From assembly GCF_035685805.1 (NCBI RefSeq), contig NZ_DASSAB010000045.1, forward strand, positions 62,001 through 126,000: DNA of 64,000 nucleotides. The letters run 5' to 3'. The DNA is from Dyella_A sp035685805. GTDB taxonomy: Bacteria > Pseudomonadota > Gammaproteobacteria > Xanthomonadales > Rhodanobacteraceae. A program made the position numbers and the translations under genes. Numbering within the stretch: position 1 is the first letter of the stretch; the number at the start of each line of letters is the position of its first letter. The notes under the pieces were generated by a model. The model was not told the DNA's origin and made no database searches. It saw only the letters and a program-made list of their open reading frames with translations. Below, in pieces: positions 8,552 to 16,922 of the stretch.

Positions 8552-9478
8552 ATGAGCCCACGCCTGCGCCACCTGACCACGCTCGAAAACCTGCCGCGCG
8601 AAACCATCGAGCGGCTGCTCGACCGGGCGATGGCCATGCGCGATGCCTGCGCCCATGGCACTCGCAAGATCGACCTGCTGGCCGGCCGCACCGTGCTCAA
8701 CCTGTTCTTCGAGCCCTCCACCCGCACGCGCACCTCGTTCGAGCTGGCGGCCCGCCGGCTCGGTGCGGACGTGGTGAATTTCGACATTGGCTTCTCCTCG
8801 GCCAACAAGGGCGAGGAGTTGTACGACACCCTGCACACGCTCGAGGCGATGCACCTGGACGCCATCGTGGTCAGGCACAAGGTGTCCGGCACCCCCGATG
8901 AACTGGTGCGCCACGCCATGAGCGGGGTATCGGTCATCAACGCCGGCGACGGTAACCGCGCCCACCCCACCCAGGGCCTGCTCGACGTGCTGACCATCCG
9001 CCAGCACCGGCCCGATTTCGACAAGCTCAGCGTGGTGATCTGTGGCGACGTGAAGCACTCCCGCGTGGCCCGCTCGGACGTGCACGCGCTCAGCGCGCTC
9101 GGGGTGCGCGATATCCGCCTGTGCGGTCCGGCGGCGCTGATGCCCGACGCGGGCGACCTGCCCCCGTGTCAGCAGGTGGACGACTTCGATCGTGCCATCG
9201 AAGGAGTCGACGCGGTGATCATGCTGCGTCTGCAGAAGGAGCGCATGGCGCAGACCGAGCTGCCCGACGAGGCGGCCTATTTCCGTCAGTACGGTCTGGA
9301 CACCCAGCGCCTTGCGCGGGCCCGCAAAGGCTGCCTCGTGATGCATCCGGGGCCGATCAACCGCGGCATCGAGATCGCCTCCGACGTAGCCGACGGCGCG
9401 CAGTCGCGAATCCTCGAGCAGGTCGGCAACGGCGTGTTCGTGCGCATGGCAGTGCTGGGCGAGCTGCTGGCACGCTGA
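8552..9478 (+). CDS. pyrB: Aspartate carbamoyltransferase catalytic subunit
   Basis: A 308-residue enzyme that condenses carbamoyl phosphate and aspartate in pyrimidine synthesis. It shows LNLFFEPSTRTRTSFELAA (the STRTR carbamoyl-phosphate loop), NAGDGNRAHPTQGLLD, and the C-terminal VMHPGPINRGIEI. No regulatory pyrI and no inactive pyrC-like partner lies next to it, so its holoenzyme form cannot be told from the window. It closes the plus-strand yqgE-ruvX-pyrB block. Another pyrimidine gene, pyrF, occurs at 31.3 kb. Confidence 0.96.
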   Translation: MSPRLRHLTTLENLPRETIERLLDRAMAMRDACAHGTRKIDLLAGRTVLNLFFEPSTRTRTSFELAARRLGADVVNFDIGFSSANKGEELYDTLHTLEAMHLDAIVVRHKVSGTPDELVRHAMSGVSVINAGDGNRAHPTQGLLDVLTIRQHRPDFDKLSVVICGDVKHSRVARSDVHALSALGVRDIRLCGPAALMPDAGDLPPCQQVDDFDRAIEGVDAVIMLRLQKERMAQTELPDEAAYFRQYGLDTQRLARARKGCLVMHPGPINRGIEIASDVADGAQSRILEQVGNGVFVRMAVLGELLAR

Positions 9479-9545
9479 CGGCCGCCAGCGACACGTCTGA
9501 AAGCGGCATAATGTGCGCCGCGACATCCATTCAACGGGGATCACT

Positions 9546-11333
9546 ATGCGACTGATGAAGCGCGGTTTGGCGCTGGGCGTGGCCGGTATTTTGCTGGCCG
9601 CCTGCGGACACAAGGACAAAGACGCACCGCTGGCGTTCGTACCGGCCGATACGCCGTACGTGGCAGCCAACCTGGATGTGCTGGACGATGACACCCGTGC
9701 GGCGCTGTTCGCCCAGGCAAACCTGCAGCTTCCTGCCCAGGTCGCCCAGATGAAGGCAGCCGCCGACCAGCTGCAGGCCAAGGACCCGGGCGCCGCCAAT
9801 CTCCTGCGCGCCTTTGCCAGCGAGCTCGACGGCAAGACGGTGGAGACCTTCGCCAAGAACGCGGGCCTGGATACCAAGGGCTATTCGGCCATCTACGGAC
9901 TGGGTCTGTCACCGGTGGTGCGTTTCCAGCTTGCCGACCCGGCCGCCTTCGAGGCCTTCGTGGGCCGCCTGGAGGGCGCTTACGGCAAGAAGCTGGAGAG
10001 CGCCAAGATCGGTGACCTGAGCTATCGCCGGCACGTGTCCGCGGAGGCCGGCACCGAGGTGATCCTCGCCGTGGTCGGCAAGCAGGCAGTCGCGGCTCTG
10101 CTCCCGGCCGATGCCTCCGACGCGCTGCTGCGCCAGGCGCTGGGTCTGGACCGCCCCGCCAAGAGCCTGCAGGAAGATGGTCGGCTGGAGAAGCTGGCCA
10201 AGAGCAAGGGCTACGGCAAGCAGGCGGTGGGGCTGATCGACTTCAGTCGCACCCTGCCGCTGCTGGCCAGCGGCAAGGACCCGCTGTTCATGGCAATGTT
10301 CAAGGCCCACGCGCAGGCGGAATCGGCCAAGACCGGCGAGCCGGTGGCGAACCAGATGCAGATTCCCGCCGCCTGCCAGGGCGACGCGAGCCGGATCGCC
10401 TCGCGCGTGCCGATGATGAGCTTCGGCTACACCAAGCTCGACGCCAAGCATCAGGACATGCGTCTGGACGTTGCGCTGGCCAGCGACATCAGCCAGGCGT
10501 TCTCCGGGCTGAAGGTTGCGCTGCCGGGCCTCGGCGCCGATGCCACCGCACCGTTCGACCTGAGCATTGCACTGCCGGTGGCCGACCTGCGCGGATTCTG
10601 GATGGCGCAGGCCGATGCGGTCGCGGCCAAGCCCTTCACCTGCCCGGCGCTCACCGACCTCAACGATGGTTTCGCCAAGATGGGGCCGGCACTGCAGAAG
10701 ACCGCCATCCCTCCGTTTGGCGATCTGCTGGGCCTGCGCATCGCTCTGGACAGCTTCGACGCCGCCAGCGGCCAGGGGCTGCCCAAGTTCACCGGCCGCG
10801 TGGTGTTGGGCACCAGCAACCCGGCGGGCCTGCTCGCGATGGGTCAGATGATGACGCCGGCCCTCGCCCAGCTGAAGCTGACCGCCGACGGCAAGCCCGC
10901 CGCCTTGCCGGCCGACCTGACCGGCATGATCGGCCAGCCGGTATGGCTCGCGATGGGCGAAAAGGCACTCGCACTGGGTATCGGTGCCGGCGAGGAGGCC
11001 AAGCTGGCTGACACGTTGAAGGCCCCCACCGGCGACGCCGGCCGCATGATGCGCATGCACCTGGACGGCGCGATGTATCAAAGCTGGATCAAGCTGATGA
11101 TGGACAAGGCCGACAGCCTCACCGCCATGAGCGAGGCCATGGCCAAGAGCAGCGACGAAGCTGCTGGTGGCGATGCCGCCGATGCAGCAAAGGCCAAGGC
11201 GGACACCGCGGCGCGTACGCACGCGCAGCTGCAGGCGATGCAGGCACAGGCAGCCCGCATCGAGGCGGTCAGTTCGGAAATGCACGTGGATGGCGATGGC
11301 CTGGTAATCACCAGCCAGAGCACGTTGAAGTAA
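9546..11333 (+). CDS. Large putative lipoprotein of unknown function
   Basis: A 595-residue protein with a short basic N-terminus, a hydrophobic stretch and a lipobox LAAC at residues 17-20, so it is probably anchored in the envelope. The ATG at 9546 is preceded by GGGGA at 9536-9540. The mature part opens LAFVPADTPYVAANLDVLDD, resembling proteins that begin with a 'VPADTP' beta segment (DUF3352-like), but I cannot confirm a family. Two further cysteines occur near residues 278 and 360. The C-terminal part is Ala/Lys-rich and probably helical (around residues 530-575) before a short beta-like end. It has its own terminator downstream and no close operon partner. I do not recognise its function. 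Confidence 0.85.
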   Translation: MRLMKRGLALGVAGILLAACGHKDKDAPLAFVPADTPYVAANLDVLDDDTRAALFAQANLQLPAQVAQMKAAADQLQAKDPGAANLLRAFASELDGKTVETFAKNAGLDTKGYSAIYGLGLSPVVRFQLADPAAFEAFVGRLEGAYGKKLESAKIGDLSYRRHVSAEAGTEVILAVVGKQAVAALLPADASDALLRQALGLDRPAKSLQEDGRLEKLAKSKGYGKQAVGLIDFSRTLPLLASGKDPLFMAMFKAHAQAESAKTGEPVANQMQIPAACQGDASRIASRVPMMSFGYTKLDAKHQDMRLDVALASDISQAFSGLKVALPGLGADATAPFDLSIALPVADLRGFWMAQADAVAAKPFTCPALTDLNDGFAKMGPALQKTAIPPFGDLLGLRIALDSFDAASGQGLPKFTGRVVLGTSNPAGLLAMGQMMTPALAQLKLTADGKPAALPADLTGMIGQPVWLAMGEKALALGIGAGEEAKLADTLKAPTGDAGRMMRMHLDGAMYQSWIKLMMDKADSLTAMSEAMAKSSDEAAGGDAADAAKAKADTAARTHAQLQAMQAQAARIEAVSSEMHVDGDGLVITSQSTLK

Positions 11334-11359
11334 CTGCCCCTCCGCGGTGGCAGGCAAGA

Positions 11360-11387
11360 GGGGGCGCCACAGGCGCCCCCTTTTTTT
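11360..11387 (+). terminator. Rho-independent terminator after the unknown lipoprotein
   Basis: A perfect nine-base stem GGGGGCGCC / GGCGCCCCC with an ACA loop is followed by seven T. It begins 26 bases after the stop of the lipoprotein gene. Confidence 0.92.
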
Positions 11388-11564
11388 GCCGCCTGCGTGC
11401 ATACGCGATCTTCGCAAGCTTGATACCCGCCTGAACCGCGACCCGGCTCACCCACAAGGTGTTCACGGCCGCACTGTTGCCATGGATGCGCGAAAGCCGA
11501 ACCGGCTTACGGATCTTGTCTTGGTTCACCGAGGCGAGAAGGCTGCCAACAACAGGAGATCCTC

Positions 11565-12494
11565 ATGAACACGAAGAATATTCGCAAAAACGTCATCGCG
11601 ATGGCGCTTGTCGCTGCCTTTGCCGCCGCCCCGCTGGCGCAGGCCCAGGAGACTGCCGCGCAGAACGCCAGCGACGCTGCCGGTTCGGTAGCGCAGGCCA
11701 CGTCCGATACGTGGATTACCACCAAGGTGAAGTCCGAGTTCGCCACTGCTGACGGCGTTGACGCAACCGATATCTCGGTGGACACCAAGAACGGTGTCGT
11801 CATGCTCAGCGGCACGGCCGCAAGCGCCGCCGAGGTGATGAAGGCGAAGAAGCTGGCCATGTCGGTCGAGGGCGTGAAGTCGGTCAGCACGGCTGGCCTC
11901 ACCACGACCGGTCGCACGGACGATGGCCACGACATGGACAACGACGTGGGCAACGACGTGGGCCACGCGGCCCATTCGGTCGCGCAGGCCACGTCCGACA
12001 CCTGGATCACCACCAAGGTGAAGTCCACGTTTGCCGCCGCCGACGGCGTGGATGCAACCGATATCTCGGTCGACACCAAGAATGGCGTCGTCACGTTGAG
12101 CGGCACGGCGGCGAGCGCCGCTGAGGTCATGAAGGCCAAGAAGCTGGCCCGCTCGATCGAGGGCGTGAAGTCGGTCAACACCGCCGGCCTGACCACGACC
12201 GGCCGCATGGAAGACGACCACGACATGGGCAACAGCGTGGGCCACGCCGCCAATTCGGTCGCTCAGGCCACGTCCGATACCTGGATCACCACCAAGGTGA
12301 AGTCCGAGTTCGCCACCACCAAGGGCGTTGACTTCACCGATATCTCGGTGGACACCAAGAACGGCGTGGTCACGTTGACCGGTCACGTTGCCAGCGCCGC
12401 TGAGATCGCGAAGGCGAAGCAGGTAGCCATGTCGGTGAAGGGCGCCAAATCGGTCAGCACCAATGGCCTGGTCGTCACCACCTCCGGCGAATAA
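11565..12494 (+). CDS. Periplasmic protein with three near-identical BON domains
   Basis: A 309-residue protein with a classic signal peptide (basic start, hydrophobic core, cleavage near AQA at residues 25-27) and an AGGAGA ribosome-binding site. After cleavage it consists of three BON modules starting at about residues 41, 138 and 231, each opening SVAQATSDTWITTKVKS and containing DISVDTKNGVV. The modules are joined by acidic, His-containing linkers such as DDGHDMDNDVGNDVGH. BON domains are thought to bind phospholipid membranes, as in OsmY. Usual relatives have one or two domains; here the modules are very alike at DNA level, pointing to recent internal duplication. It stands alone between two terminators. 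Envelope stress or osmotic protection is a plausible but unproven role. Confidence 0.88.
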   Translation: MNTKNIRKNVIAMALVAAFAAAPLAQAQETAAQNASDAAGSVAQATSDTWITTKVKSEFATADGVDATDISVDTKNGVVMLSGTAASAAEVMKAKKLAMSVEGVKSVSTAGLTTTGRTDDGHDMDNDVGNDVGHAAHSVAQATSDTWITTKVKSTFAAADGVDATDISVDTKNGVVTLSGTAASAAEVMKAKKLARSIEGVKSVNTAGLTTTGRMEDDHDMGNSVGHAANSVAQATSDTWITTKVKSEFATTKGVDFTDISVDTKNGVVTLTGHVASAAEIAKAKQVAMSVKGAKSVSTNGLVVTTSGE

Positions 12495-12540
12495 GCCGTA
12501 CCTTCCCTCCCCGCTTCAGCGCGGGAAGGGAACAACGAAG

Positions 12541-12565
12541 AAAGGCGCCCCGCGGGGCGCCTTTT
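12541..12565. terminator. Bidirectional terminator between the BON gene and pilU
   Basis: AAAGGCGCCCC and GGGGCGCCTTTT flank a two-base centre. The stem has A on its left and T on its right, so it can end transcripts from both convergent genes. Confidence 0.88.
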
Positions 12566-12604
12566 CTTTGCCTGCTCGACCGCCGGGCGGCGTTTGTTGT
12601 CGCT

Positions 12605-13771
12605 TCAGCGGTGCAGCATGTTGCCGCCGAACTGATGCTGCTCGCGCGTCTCCTCCAGCTCCACCCCGTCCAGGCCCTGCGACAGCGTGTGGGCATCGCC
12701 TCCCTGCGCCAGCTTGATGCGCAGTCGCACCTCGTTGGAACTGTCGGCGTGGCGCAGCGCGTCCTCGTAGCTGATCTCGCCGGCGTGATAGAGCTCCACC
12801 AGGCTCTGGTCGAAGGTCCGCATGCCCAGGTTGGTCGACTCCTTCATGACCTCCTTGAGCTTGTGGATCTCGCCCTGCCGGATGTAATCCTGCACCAGCG
12901 GCGTGCCCAGCAGCACTTCCACCGCCACGCGGCGGGCCTTGCCGTCGGGAGTGGGGATCAGCTGCTGCGCGACCACGCCCTTCAGGTTGAGCGACAGGTC
13001 CATGAACAACTGCTGCCTGCGATCCTCGGGGAAGAAGTGCAGGATGCGGTCCATCGCCTGGTTGGCGTTGTTGGCGTGCAGCGTGCACAGGCACAGGTGG
13101 CCGGTCTCGGAGAAGTTGATCGCGTGCTCCATCGTCTCGCGGGTACGCACCTCGCCGATCATGATCACGTCCGGGGCCTGGCGCAGCGTGTTCTTCAGCG
13201 CGTTCTCCCAGCTGTCGGTGTCGATGCCGATCTCGCGCTGGGTGATGATGCAACCCTCGTGCTTGTGCACGTACTCGATCGGGTCCTCGATGGTGATGAT
13301 GTGCCCGGTGGAGTTCTGGTTGCGGTAGCCCACCATCGACGCCAGCGAAGTCGACTTACCGGTACCGGTGCCGCCGACGAAGATGATGATGCCGCGCTTG
13401 GTCATCGCCAGCTGCTTGATCACCGGTGGCAGGTTCAGCTCTTCCACCGTGGGGATCTTGGACTCGATCCGGCGCAGCACCATGCCGACGCAATTGCGCT
13501 GGTAGAAACAGGACACGCGAAAACGCCCCACGCCCTGCGCCGAGATGGCGAACTGGCACTCGTGGGTCTTCTCGAACTCCTCGCGCTGCGACGGCGTCAT
13601 CACGTTGAGCACCATGTCGCGCGACTGCTGTGCGCTGAGCGGGCTCTGGGTGATCGGCACCACGCGGCCCTGCACCTTCATGGAGGGGGCCACGCCCGCC
13701 GTGATGAATAGGTCCGACGCCTTCTTGTGGACCATCAGCTTGAGGAACGAGGTGAAATCGAAATCGCTCAT
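12605..13771 (-). CDS. pilU: Type IV pilus retraction ATPase PilU
   Basis: A 388-residue PilT-family ATPase. It has the N-terminal FLKLMVHKKASDLFITAG region, Walker A GGTGTGKSTSLASM, Asp box IITIEDPIEYVH, Walker B VIMIGEVRTRETME and His box CTLHANNANQAMDRI. It lacks the AIRNLIRE motif of PilT (LVQDYIRQG stands there instead) and carries a C-terminal extension after residue 340; both mark it as PilU. GGAGGAGA lies six bases before the ATG. In the family PilU works with PilT in pilus retraction. It follows pilT by 81 bp. Confidence 0.95.
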   Translation of the reverse strand: MSDFDFTSFLKLMVHKKASDLFITAGVAPSMKVQGRVVPITQSPLSAQQSRDMVLNVMTPSQREEFEKTHECQFAISAQGVGRFRVSCFYQRNCVGMVLRRIESKIPTVEELNLPPVIKQLAMTKRGIIIFVGGTGTGKSTSLASMVGYRNQNSTGHIITIEDPIEYVHKHEGCIITQREIGIDTDSWENALKNTLRQAPDVIMIGEVRTRETMEHAINFSETGHLCLCTLHANNANQAMDRILHFFPEDRRQQLFMDLSLNLKGVVAQQLIPTPDGKARRVAVEVLLGTPLVQDYIRQGEIHKLKEVMKESTNLGMRTFDQSLVELYHAGEISYEDALRHADSSNEVRLRIKLAQGGDAHTLSQGLDGVELEETREQHQFGGNMLHR

Positions 13772-13852
13772 GGCGAGTCTCCTCCGGGAGACAGAAAAAC
13801 GGTGGACCGCGGCGGACGTTGGCCGGCAGGCATTGCCTGCCGGGCCGTGCGC

Positions 13853-14890
13853 TTACTTGAAGGTTTCCTTGTTCTTCGCGTAGCCGATCGCCTCCTGCCG
13901 CGCGATCACGCCGCGCTTGACCAGATCCTGCAGGTTCTGATCGAGCGTCTGCATGCCGTACTGCTGGCCGGTCTGGATCGACGAATACATCTGTGCCACC
14001 TTGTCCTCGCGGATCAGGTTACGGATCGCCGGGATACCGACCATGATCTCGTGGGCGGCCATGCGTCCGCCGCCGACCTTCTTCAGCAGCGACTGCGAGA
14101 TCACCGCGCGCAGCGACTCGGACAGCATTGAGCGCACCATCGGCTTCTCGCCCGCCGGGAACACGTCGATGATGCGGTCCACCGTCTTGGCCGCCGAGCT
14201 GGTGTGCAGCGTGCCGAACACCAGATGGCCGGTTTCCGCGGCGGTCAGCGCCAGGCGAATCGTTTCCAGGTCACGCAACTCGCCGACCAGGATGAAGTCG
14301 GGATCCTCGCGCAGCGCCGAGCGCAGCGCCTCGTTGAAGCCGTGCGTGTCGCGGTGCACTTCGCGCTGGTTGACCAGGCACTTCTGCGAGGTGTGCACGA
14401 ACTCGATCGGATCCTCGATCGTCAGCAGGTGGCCGTATTCGTTCTTGTTGATGTGGTCGACCATCGCCGCCAGCGTGGTCGACTTGCCCGAGCCGGTCGG
14501 CCCGGTCACCAGGATCAGGCCCTGCGGCTGCTCGATCAGCTCCTTGAAGATGCGCGGGCAGCCGAGATCCTCCAGCGTCAGCACCTCGGAGGGAATCGTG
14601 CGGAACACGGCGCCGGAACCGCGGTTCTGGTTGAACGCGTTGACGCGGAAGCGCGCCAGGCCGGGGATCTCGAACGAGAAGTCGGTCTCGTAGAACTCCT
14701 CGTAATCGCGGCGCTGCTTGTCCGACATGATGTCGTAGATCAGCGAGTGCACCTGCTTGTGCTCGAGCGCCGGGATGTTGATGCGGCGCACGTCGCCGTC
14801 CACGCGGATCATCGGCGGCAGGCCTGCCGACAGATGCAGGTCCGAGGCCTTGTTCTTCACCGAGAAGGCGAGCAGTTCGGCGATATCCAT
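13853..14890 (-). CDS. pilT: Type IV pilus twitching motility ATPase PilT
   Basis: A 345-residue hexameric retraction motor. Diagnostic parts are MDIAELLAFSVKNKASDLHL, Walker A GPTGSGKSTTLAAM, LLTIEDPIEFVH, Walker B FILVGELRDLET, His box FGTLHTSSAAKT and the C-terminal AIRNLIRE motif needed for retraction. The ATG at 14890 is chosen because it follows GAGGGGG at normal distance and matches the family start; a longer frame upstream has no support. It is the first gene of a pilT-pilU pair; the receptor and kinase that govern pili are in the same window at 1-5.2 kb. Confidence 0.97.
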   Translation of the reverse strand: MDIAELLAFSVKNKASDLHLSAGLPPMIRVDGDVRRINIPALEHKQVHSLIYDIMSDKQRRDYEEFYETDFSFEIPGLARFRVNAFNQNRGSGAVFRTIPSEVLTLEDLGCPRIFKELIEQPQGLILVTGPTGSGKSTTLAAMVDHINKNEYGHLLTIEDPIEFVHTSQKCLVNQREVHRDTHGFNEALRSALREDPDFILVGELRDLETIRLALTAAETGHLVFGTLHTSSAAKTVDRIIDVFPAGEKPMVRSMLSESLRAVISQSLLKKVGGGRMAAHEIMVGIPAIRNLIREDKVAQMYSSIQTGQQYGMQTLDQNLQDLVKRGVIARQEAIGYAKNKETFK

Positions 14891-15209
14891 CGGGTGTTTC
14901 CCCCTCAACCGATCGTTTGTAAAGAATATTGGGTGATGCAAACGATGCGGGCGCATGGCCGTGCTGCAGGCAGCGCGCCGCGGCGCGGGTCGCGCCTGCC
15001 GCTGTGCCCTGGAGCAACCCCGGATCCCCTTCGTAGCGGCTCGATACTACTCGTGCCGGGGGCGTAACGACCAGCCCCGTTACGCGGTTTTGCGAGCTGC
15101 CGCGGGGCCGGTCCTGCCGCCGCGCAGGGGCCGGCCGACGCGGCCGCCGGCGGCACGCTCCACGGCAGGTGCGTTAAGGTAGTGAGTTGACGACTTCACG
15201 GGAGCCCAC
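14891..15209. other. Divergent intergenic region between pilT and proC
   Basis: These 319 bases hold an AT-rich patch at about 14910-14945, where the pilT promoter probably lies, and otherwise very GC-rich sequence. Many proteobacteria keep yggS between pilT and proC; no such gene, nor a remnant I can recognise, is present. No convincing gene in either strand. Confidence 0.6.
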
Positions 15210-16028
15210 ATGACACGCATCGCCTTCATCGGTGGCGGAAACATGGCGCGCAGCCTGATCGGCGGCCTGCTAAAGACCGGCATCAGTGCCTCGTCCATCG
15301 CCGTGGCCGAACCGCAGGCCGCGTCCCGCGAGAGCCTCGCCCGGGAATTCGCGGTAGCCACCTTCGCTGAAAACCGCCTGGCCGTGGCCGACGCAGACGT
15401 GATCGTGCTGGCGGTCAAGCCGCAGATCATGCCGGCGATCCAGGCCGAGCTGCGCGACACCCTGCAGCGCTCGCGCCCGCTGCTGATCTCGATCGCCGCC
15501 GGTGTACGGCTGGACCAGCTCGAGCGCTGGTTCGGCGCGCTGCCGATCGTGCGCTGCATGCCCAATACCCCTTCGCTGATCGGCGCGGGTGCGACCGGGC
15601 TCTGCGCCAATGCCCGGGTCAGCCCGCCGCAGCGAGCCCAGGCCCAGCACGTGCTCGACGCCGCAGGCCTCACCCGCTGGGTCGACGACGAGGCGCTGAT
15701 GGACACGGTCACCGGCATCTCCGGCTCTGCCCCTGCCTATTTCTTCGCCATGGTGGAAGCGCTCGAGGATGCCGCCGTGGCGCAAGGCCTGGACCGGGAC
15801 ACGGCGCGCGCGCTGGCCGCCCAGACCTGCCTGGGCGCGGGACGGATGCTGGTGGAGAGCGGCGAGGCGCCGGGCGAGCTGCGCCGCCGCGTCACCTCTC
15901 CCAACGGCACCACCCAGGCCGCGCTGGACAGCTTCTCCCGCGATGACCTGGCCGGTATCGTGGCCCGGGCAGTCGCGGCGGCGACACGTCGCGGCGGTGA
16001 ACTGGCCGCCGAGCTGGACAAGAGCTAG
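15210..16028 (+). CDS. proC: Pyrroline-5-carboxylate reductase
   Basis: A 272-residue enzyme for the last step of proline synthesis. It has the N-terminal dinucleotide fold MTRIAFIGGGNMARSLIGG, the AVKPQIM segment, MPNTPSLIGAGATGLC, and the C-terminal VTSPNGTTQAALD that forms the active site at the dimer interface. GGGAG lies about six bases before the ATG. It is followed after 242 bp by yggT on the same strand, a common pair. Confidence 0.96.
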   Translation: MTRIAFIGGGNMARSLIGGLLKTGISASSIAVAEPQAASRESLAREFAVATFAENRLAVADADVIVLAVKPQIMPAIQAELRDTLQRSRPLLISIAAGVRLDQLERWFGALPIVRCMPNTPSLIGAGATGLCANARVSPPQRAQAQHVLDAAGLTRWVDDEALMDTVTGISGSAPAYFFAMVEALEDAAVAQGLDRDTARALAAQTCLGAGRMLVESGEAPGELRRRVTSPNGTTQAALDSFSRDDLAGIVARAVAAATRRGGELAAELDKS

Positions 16029-16270
16029 GGGTTCGGAGCAGCCGCGTGCAGGCCGCATAATGTCGGGACGGCAGGCTGGATATAGGCAGGCCGCTCTTTC
16101 GGACATCGCTGTTTCCGCATGAAATCCCGTCGCCTGGAACCGGTTCGGTTCGTTCGCAGACTTTCGGAGCGCCGGCTCGATACGCAGTTCGCCTGCGTGC
16201 TGGCCGCTTCCGTTCCCTGCGAACGGACCGCGACGGTGACGCCCGCGTCTCGTTGACTTGAGCATCCCCC

Positions 16271-16846
16271 ATGACCTACCTGCTGAATGCGTTGTCGGTA
16301 CTGATCGAACTGGCCTTCAACCTGCTGGCCACGCTGTTCGTGCTGCGGGTGCTGGCCGAAGCGGCGCGTGCAGACTTCCACAATCCGGTCAGCCAGTTGC
16401 TCTATCGCAGCACCAACCCGGTGCTGGCGCCGCTGCGCCGGGTGATCCCGAACTGGCGCCGGATCAACCTCGCCGCACTGCTGCTCGCCTGGCTGGTGAT
16501 GCTGGTCAAGCGCGCGCTGCTGTTCGCGCTGCTGGGCGTGACGCCGCACGTGAGCGGGCTGCTGGTGCTGGGCCTGGCCGACCTGATCGATTTCACGCTG
16601 GTGTTCTACCTGGTGCTGATCTTCGGCTGGTCGCTGCTGAGCATGCTGCAGGTGGACCGGCGCCAGCCGGTACTGCGGCTGGCCGGTGCGATCGTGGAGC
16701 CGCTGCTGCGTCCGCTGCGCGGCAAGCTGACGGTGGGCCTGTTCGACTTCTCGCCGATGGTGGTGATGCTGGGCATCGTGCTGGCGCGCATCCTGATCGC
16801 CGCGCCGCTGATAGATCTCGGCACGGCGCTGGCACTGGGCAGCTGA
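16271..16846 (+). CDS. yggT: YggT family integral membrane protein
   Basis: A 191-residue membrane protein with two YggT repeats, each a hydrophobic helix pair: residues about 1-25 and 60-85, then 95-125 and 155-190. The repeats carry the family pattern NPVSQLLYRSTNPVLAPLRR in the first half and a weaker RLAGAIVEPLLRPLRGKLT in the second. The role is not firmly known; it is widely linked to proC and to cell-envelope or osmotic functions. The 242 bases upstream contain no gene. Confidence 0.92.
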   Translation: MTYLLNALSVLIELAFNLLATLFVLRVLAEAARADFHNPVSQLLYRSTNPVLAPLRRVIPNWRRINLAALLLAWLVMLVKRALLFALLGVTPHVSGLLVLGLADLIDFTLVFYLVLIFGWSLLSMLQVDRRQPVLRLAGAIVEPLLRPLRGKLTVGLFDFSPMVVMLGIVLARILIAAPLIDLGTALALGS

Positions 16847-16889
16847 TGTCCGGGGCTACCGATCCCCAAGACGGCTGATCGATCGGGCA

Positions 16890-16908
16890 CCGACCCCGGC
16901 GGGGTCGG
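16890..16908. terminator. Hairpin between convergent yggT and aldo/keto reductase genes, possible weak terminator
   Basis: CCGACCCC and GGGGTCGG flank a GGC loop midway between two convergent genes. There is no T tract, so it may be a Rho-dependent or transcript-protecting element rather than an intrinsic terminator. Confidence 0.35.
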
Positions 16909-16922
16909 CCTGATCGGGGCGA

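Noticed and set aside
12605..14890. pilT and pilU considered as type II secretion or general ATPases
   Set aside because: Both carry PilT-family Asp and His boxes, and pilT has the AIRNLIRE motif, so retraction motors are the secure call.
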